From Muribaculaceae bacterium (lineage in GTDB: Bacteria > Bacteroidota > Bacteroidia > Bacteroidales > Muribaculaceae), in contig JAFLTV010000003.1 in NCBI GenBank assembly GCA_022509105.1, positions 12,447 through 74,430 of the forward strand: DNA of 61,984 nt. The letters run 5' to 3'. The translations under genes and the position numbers were made by a program. Below, one piece after another: positions 18,816 through 28,476 of the stretch (its first letter is position 1; each line of letters opens with the position of its first letter). The notes beneath the pieces are model-generated. The model ran no database searches. It was given only the letters and a program-made list of their open reading frames with translations, and was not told where the DNA came from.

Positions 18816-20702
18816 ATGAAAAAATTAATTTTTTCTGCTTTATGTCTTTCAGTTTTTTCCGGTGTATGGGGCCGAAATCCCAATGATACAACATCTCTAC
18901 AAGAAGTAGTCGTTACAGCTCCTATAAAAACAAATGTAGCCTTGACACCGTTGGATGTAACAACAGTTACCTCCGCTCAGATAGACAAATCTTCTGAAAC
19001 ATCTCTACTCCCAGTATTGCAAAACCATATTCCGGGCTTTTTCGTTAGCGAAAGAGGCATGGAAGGTTACGGAGTTTCCGGAGGATCAGCCGGCACTGTA
19101 AATATCCGTGGTGTCGGAGGGGGCAACAAAGTGTTGTTTATGATTGACGGTATGCCCACATGGGCCGGATTTTACGGTCATGCAAACCCCGACACCTATT
19201 CTGTCAATGGCGTGGAGAAGGTGGAAGTGGTCAAAGGCCCGTCATCCCTTCTTTATGGATCGGGAGCTATGGGTGGTTCTGTCAATATCATCACCAAAAA
19301 AAATGTGAACGACGGTTTCTCCGGAAGAGCCCGTGCTATGTTCGGTAGTTTCTACACATTTAAATTCAATCTCTCGGGAGCTTATAAAAAAGATAAGTTT
19401 TCGGCAGTAGCCGCAGCTCAATTCGACCGAAGCGACAACAATCGCCAGGGATCCAACTATTGGCTTGCTTCGGAATATCTGCAGTTGCAATATGCAGCTT
19501 CCTCTCATTGGAGTGTAGGAGCAAATGCGGATATGACTCAAAGCAAAGCACACAATCCGGGCACTATTCAATCTCCTTTGGAAAACATGTGGACACAGAT
19601 TTCCCGCGGCAACGCTTCTGTCTATGCCCACAATAAGTATGATATTGTCAACGGTGGCGTGCAGGCCTACATCAATTGGGGCCACCATAGGCTTGACGAT
19701 GGAAACAGTCCCGGGGCAAATCCCAGAAACTATCTGTTTCATCTCAACGACTACAACATGGGATTCTCAATTTTTGAAACAGTCAATCCATGGGTGGATA
19801 ACGACCTTTCAGTCGGTATTGACTTCCAACATTGGGGAGGTCATGTCTGGAACACTCCCAAACCGGCAATATATAACCCGGAAACTGACGGACCCTTCAA
19901 TAAATCGGAGTCAAAATACAATGAAAATGAAGTTGCCGGCTACGTAATGATGCAACAGGGGCTTATCAACGATCTCCTCTCCATAAATGCCGGAGTAAGA
20001 CTACAGCATAATTCACAATATGGCAACACATGGGTGCCCCAGGCAGGGTTTATAATCCGTCCGGTGGAATTGTCTGAAATAAAATTCTCATTTGGCAAAG
20101 GTTTTCGTTCACCCAATATTCGTGAGCTCTATCTTTATGCACCAGCCAACCATAATCTGAAACCGGAGTATCTTTTGAATTATGAACTATCTTATCGTCA
20201 GACCATTTGTAACGGTAATTTCAATTATGGCGTTGCTCTCTATTTCATCGATGGAAAAGATATGATACAGACTACCATGGTTGACGGCAAACCTCTAAAT
20301 ATGAACACGGGAAGCTTCATAAACAAAGGCTTTGAACTTGACGCCACCTACAGGTTCTGCAGGAATTGGTCGGTTTACGCCGGTTATGCATATCTTCACA
20401 CTAACAATGCGACAGTGCTCTACGCTCCTAAAAACAAACTCGATCTTTCTTTGTCTTACAATCCGGGACATTTCGAATTCACGCTTGAGAACAACAATAT
20501 ATGGAGCTTGCACAACGGAAATCCCGATAAGACCGAAGATTATTCTCTGATAAATCTAAGGGCTGCCTACAATTGGGCAACTCAAATCCCGGTGACTTTA
20601 TTTGTAAAGCTTGACAACATTTTCGGTGAAAAATACGAAGTTGTATATGGATGTCCTATGCCGGGCACTACTGCCTTCTTCGGAATTGAGGCAAAGTTCT
20701 AA
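18816..20702 (+). CDS. TonB-dependent outer-membrane receptor
   Basis: This 628-aa active-transport channel of the outer membrane is energised by TonB. It has a signal peptide (to about residue 19), a TonB-box-like segment LQEVVVTAP, a plug domain at ~45-155 (VNIRGVGGGNKVLFMIDGMP, KGPSSLLYGSGAMGGSVNI) and a beta barrel ending in the typical C-terminal Phe. It lacks the N-terminal carboxypeptidase-like domain and the size of SusC proteins. It therefore belongs with siderophore, haem, cobalamin or other small-ligand receptors rather than glycan importers. A MFS permease follows 46 nt downstream, and a methyltransferase diverges upstream. Confidence 0.94.
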   Translation: MKKLIFSALCLSVFSGVWGRNPNDTTSLQEVVVTAPIKTNVALTPLDVTTVTSAQIDKSSETSLLPVLQNHIPGFFVSERGMEGYGVSGGSAGTVNIRGVGGGNKVLFMIDGMPTWAGFYGHANPDTYSVNGVEKVEVVKGPSSLLYGSGAMGGSVNIITKKNVNDGFSGRARAMFGSFYTFKFNLSGAYKKDKFSAVAAAQFDRSDNNRQGSNYWLASEYLQLQYAASSHWSVGANADMTQSKAHNPGTIQSPLENMWTQISRGNASVYAHNKYDIVNGGVQAYINWGHHRLDDGNSPGANPRNYLFHLNDYNMGFSIFETVNPWVDNDLSVGIDFQHWGGHVWNTPKPAIYNPETDGPFNKSESKYNENEVAGYVMMQQGLINDLLSINAGVRLQHNSQYGNTWVPQAGFIIRPVELSEIKFSFGKGFRSPNIRELYLYAPANHNLKPEYLLNYELSYRQTICNGNFNYGVALYFIDGKDMIQTTMVDGKPLNMNTGSFINKGFELDATYRFCRNWSVYAGYAYLHTNNATVLYAPKNKLDLSLSYNPGHFEFTLENNNIWSLHNGNPDKTEDYSLINLRAAYNWATQIPVTLFVKLDNIFGEKYEVVYGCPMPGTTAFFGIEAKF

Positions 20703-20748
20703 ACGCTTACTTACTATTGTAAATTAACCTGAAGACAGAGAAGGAATT

Positions 20749-22140
20749 ATGCAAAGCCGATTGTCACTTTTGTATTTTCTTCAATTTGCCGTCTGGGGTT
20801 GTTATCTTTCCTGCTTCGGGCAATTGCTCGGAGCAGGCGGCGTTGGAGCCGACATTCAATGGTTTTATGCCGCTGTGGGACTCGTATCGCTCTTAACTCC
20901 CTCTCTTTTCGGACATTTTGCAGACAGTTTCGTTCCCTCCCTTCGTCTGTTGTCAATGTGCCATCTATGCGCTTCCATAGCTATGTTTGGGGCGTGGGTA
21001 TATGCGGATTCTCATCCTCAGCTATCTTTCTGGCCCTTTTTCCTGATTTACGTCGCATTCCTGGCCTTCTATATGCCGACTATGGCTTTGGCTAATGCCA
21101 CAACCTTTGCTCTTCTAAAAAGGGAAGGGAAAGCGCCTGTAGACCGTTTTCCAATAATCCGGGTATGGGGCACTATTGGTTTCGTTGCGGCGATGTGGTT
21201 TGTGAATTCTGCTTATCTTTATGACGGGGTTTTCGGTTTCACGATCAACGACGCTAATCCGGCTGCTTCTTCCCGGTTTCAATATACTCCGATGCAGCTG
21301 CTTTCAAGTTCGGTTTTCGGACTTCTTACAGCTCTCTATTCTCTCACATTGCCTGTAACGCCTGTTCCTAATCCCGGGAAATCATCTTCGTTTTCCGATA
21401 TATTCGGCTTTAAAGCTTTCAAACTGTTCAAAGTTCCCGAAGTGAGAACCTTCCTGATTTTTGCGATTTTCACGGGAGTATGCCTTCAAATTTCAAACGG
21501 CTTTGCCATCCCTTTCATAAACCATTTTATGGCATTTGATGAATATGCAGGCTCGTTAGCCGCCGGGAACGCTACATTGCTTTTTTCAGTTTCACAGATG
21601 TCGGAAGCGGCTTTTATTCTTATAACCGGGATTGCCATGAAAAGATTGGGATTCAAAAGCGTCATTTTTCTGGCCCTCGCAGCCTGGTGTCTTAGATTTC
21701 TCTTCCTGGGAATCGGAAATCCCGGCGACGGCTTGATATGGTTGCTGGCCTCTATGATTGTCTATGGTGTGGCATTTAATTTCTTTAATATTGCCGGACA
21801 TATCTATATGGATCAGAAAAGCGACAAATCCACCCGAGGATTCGGTCAGGGTCTTCTCATGATGATGAGCAACGGGATTGGGGCAACCGGAGGCATGATT
21901 GCTGCAGGAGCAGTTGTCAATAGTTTTTGTAAATGGGAGATGGTTCCTTCTGCTTCAGGCACCGGCATGATGAGACTATTTATGGGCGATTGGAGTGCAC
22001 CATGGTTAATATTTGCCGGATATTCAATTCTTGTAGGACTTCTGTTCCTTTTATTTTACCGAAGCTCCGCCTGCCAAAAAACTCATAAATCTGATGTGAC
22101 GGGCATCAACGATAAATTTTTGCCAGACCAAAGCATGTGA
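20749..22140 (+). CDS. MFS permease, NupG/nucleoside:H+ symporter-like
   Basis: This is a 463-aa inner-membrane protein with about 12 hydrophobic segments. The N-terminus (LSLLYFLQFAVWGCYLSCFGQLL) and the segment around residues 130-150 (FPIIRVWGTIGFVAAMW) are characteristic of the nucleoside permease branch of the major facilitator family. It lies directly after the TonB-dependent receptor, so the two may move the same ligand across the outer and then the inner membrane. The ligand could be a nucleoside-like compound, which is inference. The 3' end overlaps the convergent M23 peptidase gene by 35 nt. Confidence 0.82.
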   Translation: MQSRLSLLYFLQFAVWGCYLSCFGQLLGAGGVGADIQWFYAAVGLVSLLTPSLFGHFADSFVPSLRLLSMCHLCASIAMFGAWVYADSHPQLSFWPFFLIYVAFLAFYMPTMALANATTFALLKREGKAPVDRFPIIRVWGTIGFVAAMWFVNSAYLYDGVFGFTINDANPAASSRFQYTPMQLLSSSVFGLLTALYSLTLPVTPVPNPGKSSSFSDIFGFKAFKLFKVPEVRTFLIFAIFTGVCLQISNGFAIPFINHFMAFDEYAGSLAAGNATLLFSVSQMSEAAFILITGIAMKRLGFKSVIFLALAAWCLRFLFLGIGNPGDGLIWLLASMIVYGVAFNFFNIAGHIYMDQKSDKSTRGFGQGLLMMMSNGIGATGGMIAAGAVVNSFCKWEMVPSASGTGMMRLFMGDWSAPWLIFAGYSILVGLLFLLFYRSSACQKTHKSDVTGINDKFLPDQSM

Positions 22141-22933
22141 GCGGATCCAAAGCTTCCCCATTATATCTTATTTCGAAATGTAAATGAGGTCCGGTGGAAT
22201 TCCCGGTGCTTCCGCCAAGTCCTACAGCCTGTCCGGCTTTGAGTTGCTGTCCCGGAGTGACTATGCTGCGAGTCATGTGGGCATATCTTGTTTCATATCC
22301 CCCGGAATGGGTCACTATGACATAATTACCATAACCCTTTTCTTCATACGACACTTTTGTCACCACTCCCGGCAAGGCATTCCTGACTGTGTCGCCTATA
22401 TTCAAACCAATATCAATTCCCTTGTGGACTCTGCCGAATTTAGGACGGTATCCATATCCGGAAGTAAGCCTCCCTTTAATAGGCAAATGGAAATCTTTTG
22501 TTAGAAATTGCGGCAATTCCGTCACTTTTGGATTATAAGTGCCCATTTTTCCGGAAGCTCCCCATTGCTTTGAATTTCCTGATGTTTTTCTGTAATTATC
22601 CTGGCGGTAGGTATTGGAGTTTCTTTTAGGCGCTAAAGGTGAAACCTTTGCCCATCCTCCCGATTCATAAAAATCATGTTCGCTGTAAACCTCTCCCATA
22701 TAAGCCAAAACTCCGTCTATAGAAGAGTCGAAATCATCTGTGTCTTCTTCGATATAACTTTCCCCTATATAATCATAAAAGTTCTCTTCAACGGAAATAG
22801 AGTCGTTTTCCACTATCAAGCCAATCAACGACGTTATGTCTTGATTTTTTTCTCCAATCCCGTTGGCCGACAGAATCAAAGGGATTGAAAGCAAGGAAGC
22901 TATAATGAATTTCTGAGAACCTTTAATCTTCAC
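22106..22933 (-). CDS. M23-family (LytM) peptidase
   Basis: This 275-aa exported protein has a C-terminal LytM zinc-peptidase domain, residues ~148-270. Metal and catalytic residues are complete: His170 and Asp174 in HKGID, His219 in RYAHM, and His250 and His252 in GPHLHFE. It should therefore be an active endopeptidase on peptidoglycan cross-links. An N-terminal hydrophobic segment and an acidic, low-complexity stretch (residues ~25-100) come before it. It is the last gene of a three-gene run after the SLBB and Wzz-like genes, 7 nt from the latter. Local wall opening for the export complex is a plausible but unproven role. Confidence 0.92.
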   Translation of the reverse strand: MKIKGSQKFIIASLLSIPLILSANGIGEKNQDITSLIGLIVENDSISVEENFYDYIGESYIEEDTDDFDSSIDGVLAYMGEVYSEHDFYESGGWAKVSPLAPKRNSNTYRQDNYRKTSGNSKQWGASGKMGTYNPKVTELPQFLTKDFHLPIKGRLTSGYGYRPKFGRVHKGIDIGLNIGDTVRNALPGVVTKVSYEEKGYGNYVIVTHSGGYETRYAHMTRSIVTPGQQLKAGQAVGLGGSTGNSTGPHLHFEIRYNGEALDPLTCFGLAKIYR

Positions 22934-22940
22934 TTATGGA

Positions 22941-24098
22941 TTATTCGTTCTGATCTTTGAAATCGTGATATTCAATTTCAGAGTCTTCCTCCGGTTTTTT
23001 CCCTTTTTTCTTATATTCCTCCACCATGGAAGAGCCGAATAGAATCCAGGCCGCACATGCCACTATCGACAGGAAGACACACCCTGCCAATATAAGCCCT
23101 TTTCGTGGAGAAGTCGGTTTAATGGGGACTGTGGCCGGAGTAAGTATGGTATAAACCGGAGTTGTTTCCTGCACTTTAGACTTTGCATGTTGCACTTGTA
23201 GAGATGTCTCATTATAAAGATTGAAAGCGAGGGAAGCCTCATTCTGGAGTCGTTCCCTTGTCACCTGTGCAGTGCGTGTGGCAAGATTCTGGTTGCGGTC
23301 CATGTAATCGGCCAGCCTTTGCTGAGATTCATAATAAGCTTCTTTTGCCTCATCATTCAGCTTCATCGCATATTCAAGGTCTTTACGAGCTTTATCTGTG
23401 CGATAAGTTGTGATATATTCTCTCAGACGAGCCACAACGGTGTCGGCCAAAATTGCGCTGACCATCGGGTCTTGCATTTTGGTGTCTATGATTATCACAT
23501 TCGTCTTCTGATCTACATTCGCAGTTATACGCTGGCCTAAAGCCGTCACTAAGGCCATCTCCTCTGCAGTCAACTGGAAATTGCTCGTCTGATGGTCGGC
23601 ATCCACGTTTTCTTCCTCCTTCGGTCTCAATAGGCCTATAACTTTCCCCGGTAGTTTCATGATTCCTCCCCACCAGGGACTGCTTATCTCCGTGGTTAAA
23701 TAATCTTTTACGGTGTAGTTATTGCCATCCTTGTCTTCGACAACTACATCAAAAAGACTTGTTGCGAAGGGCACAGAGCTTACAATGTCTGGATAAAGCT
23801 GGGGGAAAACTGCATCCACCGAGGAGCTTCTCGACGTATTGAAACCCGCCATAGAAGCCAAGGCTCCGAGTCCGCCGCTTATCGAACGTGATGTGCCGTT
23901 ATATTCCGGTGCTAATTTCACTGTGGTCGTGTATTCCCGCGGGATGCTGAATGCTATGACCAGACCTGTCACAACTCCCCATAAGGCCCACACAAGCAAT
24001 AGCTTCTTTCGCGACCAAAGCTTATAGACAAGTTCTAATATATCTATTTCTTTTTCTTCGCTTTCCGGATTTTTATTTTCGGAATTTTCCTCCCTCAT
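22941..24098 (-). CDS. Wzz-type polysaccharide chain-length/co-polymerase protein
   Basis: The 385-aa inner-membrane protein has the polysaccharide co-polymerase layout. There is a cytoplasmic acidic N-terminus, a first membrane helix at about residues 33-53 (LLLVWALWGVVTGLVIAF), and a periplasmic region with the early Wzz motif TTTVKLAPEY and a long helical section (~210-310). A proline-rich TVPIKPTSPRKG precedes the second membrane helix near 330-350. The cytoplasmic tail is short and carries no tyrosine-kinase domain. It lies between the SLBB exporter (7 nt away) and the M23 peptidase, and it sets chain length or links synthesis to export. Confidence 0.92.
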   Translation of the reverse strand: MREENSENKNPESEEKEIDILELVYKLWSRKKLLLVWALWGVVTGLVIAFSIPREYTTTVKLAPEYNGTSRSISGGLGALASMAGFNTSRSSSVDAVFPQLYPDIVSSVPFATSLFDVVVEDKDGNNYTVKDYLTTEISSPWWGGIMKLPGKVIGLLRPKEEENVDADHQTSNFQLTAEEMALVTALGQRITANVDQKTNVIIIDTKMQDPMVSAILADTVVARLREYITTYRTDKARKDLEYAMKLNDEAKEAYYESQQRLADYMDRNQNLATRTAQVTRERLQNEASLAFNLYNETSLQVQHAKSKVQETTPVYTILTPATVPIKPTSPRKGLILAGCVFLSIVACAAWILFGSSMVEEYKKKGKKPEEDSEIEYHDFKDQNE

Positions 24099-24105
24099 AA
24101 TTATT

Positions 24106-26547
24106 CTATCTCCTAAATAAACTGGCTATTGTGGCGGCTAATGTTGTCACCGAACTGAAGGTTGTGGCCATAGTCATTATCTGGGCCCAGTTAATACCGT
24201 TGCTCGACTTGCTCGGAACTATAATCTGGCATCCGGGCTCTATCGGTGTGCTGCCTTTACCTTTGGCAACCGTTCCATTCAAATAGACTATAAATACTTT
24301 GCCCTTCTTGGCTTTGTCGCCATAACCTCCCGCCTGTTCTATATAATATTTAAGCTTCTTGCCCGGAACATACACCACTGAATTCGGGAACATCACATCG
24401 CCGGAAATCTTTACCGTGCTTTGATATTGAGGGATAAAGAGGCGGTCGCCTTCCACCAATATCAGGTCGGCATAGCTTCCCGGATTCTCCAGGGCAGCCT
24501 CCAGATCTATACCAACATTATACGTGTCTGCAACGTCTATTTTGCTTAGTGAAATGGAATCGGCGCTATTATTGCTGTTCATCATTGCAAGCCGTAGCGT
24601 TTCCTTTCTTGCCTCATATTCCGATTCCGAAAGTTTCCTCTCAAGATGTGCTCCTTTCACATAAGCGGCATCCAAAATGCCTCCTGCTCTTTGAATCAGG
24701 TCGGAAACTCTTTCATTCCTCTTCTCGAGAACATAATCTCCGGCGAACAAAACTTCTCCTGAAATATTGACAGATGCCTGCACCTCATATCCCGGGCTAT
24801 AACGCACTGTCACCATGTCGTAAGGCATGAGTTCAAAACCCACACCGGTGCCTACCTGCAAGGTCCGGTCGATTGCTACTGAGAAGACTTCCGCAAGCTG
24901 TTCCGTCTGTTCGGTTGCTCCCGGATCTACAATTCTTCTCGAAATGTCAATTCTGGCTGTGGAGGCACCTGAACGTAGTCCTCCTGCCGCCAATATCAAA
25001 TCCTCTATGGTCATGTTTTCAGCATAGGGATATTGTCCGGGATTTGTAACCTGACCCGAAATTGTCAGATAACCGCGGTCTACAATCTCCTCCACACTTG
25101 AAATCACAAGTATATCGTTTCTCTTGAGCTCAACATCCGGGGAAGTGCCGTCCATAATGTTTCCTATGTCGAGAGCCAGTATCTGCAGCTGCAGTTCCGG
25201 ACCCTCCCTATATAACAAGGCCCTTCCTAAATTAGCATCCTCTTTCAGTCCGTCGGCTACATTTATAAGTTGTGCCACGGTTCTAACTTCGGGACCTAAC
25301 GCATACATTCCAGGGCGGAAAACTGCTCCCTTCAATTCAACTTTATTCGTATATCTGTCTAATATGGAACCTACAGTAACCAGGTCACCGTCTTGCAGGT
25401 TATAGGCTGCAAAGTCTCCTTTTTCCACATTATACAAAACATTCTCCAGATCATTATGGCGCTGCAATCTCACCATTCCCGTGTAGGCATCGCCCGAAAA
25501 TCCTCCGGCATATCCTAAAAGTGTGGCCAAGGTTTCTCCGGGACGCATTTCATACCACATCGGACGCTTGACTTCGCCAATGATATTCACTAATTCTTCA
25601 TAAGGAGGAACTATAATCACGTCTCCCTCCTGGAGCATGATATTCCCGCTTGTCTTCCCTTTCATGATATATTCATAAAGGTCGACTCCTGCCACTTTTT
25701 TCCCGTTGCGTAACACCTGGATGTTTCTTAACGTACCTATCTCTTTGACGCCTCCGGCAAGATAGAGTGCATTGAAAACCGAAGCAAAAGGAGAGACTAC
25801 AAATGTGCCGGGCGAACGCACTTCTCCCATCACGTTCACCATGATTGATCTCACTTCTCCTAAAGTCAGGTTGATATCAGTTTCAGCATCAAGCATACCT
25901 CCATATTTTCTTGAGAAAGCGCTTTTTATGTATTTGTTGGCGTCGTTGATGCTCATGCCGTTTAAATACACCGGACCTAACTGTTCTATCATTATGCTTC
26001 CTTCGGGAGAGATGGTCTGGCGTAAATGCTCTTCATTTGCGCCCCAAATATCTATGATCACCTCATCGCCTGGACCTAAGCGATAGTTCACAGGAGTGCC
26101 GATATTCATGTTGGGGGCAAACGTCAAATCGCTGCTCGAAAATATATCATGGCCGAAGATTTTTTTACCCTCTTGAGGCATATTTAAATCTTCTTCAATC
26201 CATACCACCTCGTTATATTCCGGCTCCATAAAACCGGTGTTTTCATTAACCACCAAAGTGGGAGCTGTGGAATTTGCCGTCTGGCTTCTTTTACGGCTTC
26301 GTGTGGCAGCTGTTGTATTCCCTGCTGCCCCTTTCGCTTCCGTTTGCTGTGATTCGTATTGTTTTCTGATTCTTTGCGCCTGGGCCGGTGTCACTCCCTT
26401 TGACAAAAGCTCCTGGCCTATTTGTTCCTGCGACTTTCCGGCGGCTGCCTGCTGTTTGATATAGGATATCACCTGCTGATCTGTCATCGCCCATCCCCAT
26501 AAGGATATAAACAAGATGAATGTCAACAGGATATGTCTTTTCTTCAT
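24106..26547 (-). CDS. SLBB-domain polysaccharide export protein (Wza-like)
   Basis: The 813-aa exported protein forms the outer-membrane or periplasmic conduit for capsule or exopolysaccharide. Residues 1-20 are a signal peptide. A helical, Gln-rich region follows (SYIKQQAAAGKSQEQIGQ), then the polysaccharide-export domain near 150-235 (YRLGPGDEVIIDIWG). At least four SLBB repeats come next (for example VMGEVRSPGTFVVSP, ISGQVTNPGQYPYAE, ISGEVLFAGDYVLE). A hydrophobic C-terminal segment ends RR. It is twice the length of E. coli Wza because of the extra SLBB units, which is common in Bacteroidota. It heads an operon driven by a consensus promoter. Confidence 0.93.
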   Translation of the reverse strand: MKKRHILLTFILFISLWGWAMTDQQVISYIKQQAAAGKSQEQIGQELLSKGVTPAQAQRIRKQYESQQTEAKGAAGNTTAATRSRKRSQTANSTAPTLVVNENTGFMEPEYNEVVWIEEDLNMPQEGKKIFGHDIFSSSDLTFAPNMNIGTPVNYRLGPGDEVIIDIWGANEEHLRQTISPEGSIMIEQLGPVYLNGMSINDANKYIKSAFSRKYGGMLDAETDINLTLGEVRSIMVNVMGEVRSPGTFVVSPFASVFNALYLAGGVKEIGTLRNIQVLRNGKKVAGVDLYEYIMKGKTSGNIMLQEGDVIIVPPYEELVNIIGEVKRPMWYEMRPGETLATLLGYAGGFSGDAYTGMVRLQRHNDLENVLYNVEKGDFAAYNLQDGDLVTVGSILDRYTNKVELKGAVFRPGMYALGPEVRTVAQLINVADGLKEDANLGRALLYREGPELQLQILALDIGNIMDGTSPDVELKRNDILVISSVEEIVDRGYLTISGQVTNPGQYPYAENMTIEDLILAAGGLRSGASTARIDISRRIVDPGATEQTEQLAEVFSVAIDRTLQVGTGVGFELMPYDMVTVRYSPGYEVQASVNISGEVLFAGDYVLEKRNERVSDLIQRAGGILDAAYVKGAHLERKLSESEYEARKETLRLAMMNSNNSADSISLSKIDVADTYNVGIDLEAALENPGSYADLILVEGDRLFIPQYQSTVKISGDVMFPNSVVYVPGKKLKYYIEQAGGYGDKAKKGKVFIVYLNGTVAKGKGSTPIEPGCQIIVPSKSSNGINWAQIMTMATTFSSVTTLAATIASLFRR

Positions 26548-26622
26548 AGAGATTTTTTTAGTTAATTTGACTACGCCGCTTTCTGAGTTTTAATCTTCAC
26601 ACACCCCACCCGACGTCTATTG

Positions 26623-26654
26623 CAAAATTAACAAAAATTTGACTCTCGCCCAAA
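26623..26654 (-). promoter_or_regulatory. Bacteroidota promoter for the export operon
   Basis: On the minus strand TTTG (26654-26651) and TAATTTTG (26630-26623) are 20 nt apart. The leader to the SLBB gene start at 26547 is about 70 nt. The promoter should drive the SLBB, Wzz-like and M23 genes together, since the gaps between them are only 7 nt. Confidence 0.8.
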
Positions 26655-26715
26655 CTTTTTTTGCCTCTCACCTTCCCTTATATATTTCCTTTGATAACTT
26701 TGCTTTACATTCCTT

Positions 26716-28245
26716 TCAGCCTCTGCTTTCAATTCCCCTTTTTCTTCTAAAATAAAATCCAAAAATGCCGCCGACAACCAATATCCCTAATAGCCCTATA
26801 CCTATCCATAAAATAAGCGATGAATCGTCTTTCTCAACGGAATTTGTTTCAACCGTTTCTTTAATTTCGGGCTCCTCATGCTGCGGATTCTTTAGCTCGG
26901 CAGCCACGGCGGCAGAGGCTGCCTCCTCTGCCGGATCGGAATATTCAATTTCATAAATGTTCACCGCATTCCCTCCGCCGTTTTTCCTGCCTTGAGAAGT
27001 CACCACGAGATATTTTCCATCCGGAGAAATATCCAGACCCACAGGAAAGGAATCTACTGCCATACTGCCGATCACTTCCATCTTTTCCGAGTCAACCACA
27101 TATAATGCCGATGATGAATTACATGCAACAAAGAGATATTTCCCGCTTGGAGAGGCTTTTAATGTCCGGGCGCCTCCCCCCACTTTCACATGCTTGATTC
27201 CAGGGATTTTGAATTCCCGGGTGCTGCCTCTTTGCCTGCCTATGGCTTGCACAAGGCTGTCTAAAGGCACGGAAAAAACTTCTCCGCTTGAGTTTCTGCT
27301 CATGTAGATATTTCCACCTTTAACTATCACATGTCTCATCTGGCTTAAGGAAGGTATCATCCCGATCCATTCCATCTTTTTGACATCTATCACAGCCAAA
27401 GGTCCGCCCATGCCGCTTATCAGAAGCAAACTGTCGCCCGGCAGGAACACTGTCCCTCGCAAGGAATAGCCGCTCCCGGAATCTCTGTCGATTGATTTTG
27501 TCAGGCTATAGTTAAGATTCAATTTATTTCCTATGGTAATCGGCGGTAAATGATGCCATTTATGAGGATCTTCATCCGATATATCCAGAAATCCTACCGT
27601 ATTATTTCCCCAATGTGTGATGGCAAGCAAGTTTCCGGAATTCGATAAAGCCACCATTTTCGGCAATGGTCCGGTTTCTGTCATCAATATTATTTCATCT
27701 TTCTCCACATCTATCACTGCAAGAGCCGACGGATCCTGGGCATTTATATCAAATGTGCGCCGGTAATAGGGCACAAACATATATTTGCCGTCTCGGGTGA
27801 TGGCCTCCTCTACGGGTTTTCCCATAAAGCTTTTATTTTCTCCTCCGGGATAGTGTGTGAATTCATAATAGCCTGACGGTGCCAGCCACATCGGCCCAGT
27901 CCCGGATTCAAAATTATGACTTATGGTTTTTATCTTTTCCAGGCTTTCGGTCTTATATGCCACAGTCTTTCCCCCCTCAAGTGAATTCACATAAAATTTC
28001 TCTCCACCGGGAACAAAGGATGCCGACTTCGGCGACCTGATATCGGCATCATAACTTTCTCCTTTCCCGAAACCATGTTTCTGACCTATACAGGTCACTG
28101 TCAACTCCCCGTTTTTTGTCTCTAACTTATCCCCGACTTTCGAATGGACAACAGGCATCGATTTCTGGGCATGACTATTAATCGAAAAAAATAATATAAC
28201 TGCTGTCAGCAACCTCAAATTCCTTAAAATAAAATTCGCTTTCAT
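26716..28245 (-). CDS. Exported beta-propeller protein with C-terminal membrane anchor
   Basis: This protein has 509 aa with the start at 28245, where a clean signal peptide begins (MKANFILRN... cleaved near HAQKSM). A start 15 codons upstream would spoil it. The body contains YncE/YVTN-type propeller blades, for example LYVVDSEKMEVIGSMAVDSFP and GLDISPDGKYLVVTSQGRKNG. A low-complexity Glu/Ala linker leads to a transmembrane helix (LILWIGIGLLGILVVGGIFG) and a basic tail RRKRG. The propeller is thus held on the periplasmic face of the inner membrane. Its partner is unknown. It lies upstream of the export operon on the same strand. Confidence 0.8.
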   Translation of the reverse strand: MKANFILRNLRLLTAVILFFSINSHAQKSMPVVHSKVGDKLETKNGELTVTCIGQKHGFGKGESYDADIRSPKSASFVPGGEKFYVNSLEGGKTVAYKTESLEKIKTISHNFESGTGPMWLAPSGYYEFTHYPGGENKSFMGKPVEEAITRDGKYMFVPYYRRTFDINAQDPSALAVIDVEKDEIILMTETGPLPKMVALSNSGNLLAITHWGNNTVGFLDISDEDPHKWHHLPPITIGNKLNLNYSLTKSIDRDSGSGYSLRGTVFLPGDSLLLISGMGGPLAVIDVKKMEWIGMIPSLSQMRHVIVKGGNIYMSRNSSGEVFSVPLDSLVQAIGRQRGSTREFKIPGIKHVKVGGGARTLKASPSGKYLFVACNSSSALYVVDSEKMEVIGSMAVDSFPVGLDISPDGKYLVVTSQGRKNGGGNAVNIYEIEYSDPAEEAASAAVAAELKNPQHEEPEIKETVETNSVEKDDSSLILWIGIGLLGILVVGGIFGFYFRRKRGIESRG

Positions 28246-28404
28246 ATTTTTATCTTCTTCTACGACTCTGACTTTAAAGCCGACTATCAATCTTTATCTC
28301 TGCACACTCTTTAAGCCATTCCCTTTTAATTTCTAACTCCTCTGTCTTTCATCTTGCTGCACACCCGAATTTATCCGGCCTTCTTACTTCACATTATGGA
28401 AAAC

Positions 28405-28450
28405 AGTCATTCTTCCCATCTCAAATTTCATATCGACGGGAAGAATGACT
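28405..28450 (-). terminator. Hairpin terminator after secG
   Basis: A perfect 13-bp inverted repeat (AGTCATTCTTCCC at 28405-28417, GGGAAGAATGACT at 28438-28450) encloses a 20-nt loop. It lies just after the secG stop on the minus strand, followed by GTTTTCC. It may insulate the secG operon from the propeller gene. Confidence 0.65.
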
Positions 28451-28476
28451 CGTTTATTTTCTCTGTATGTTTGTTT

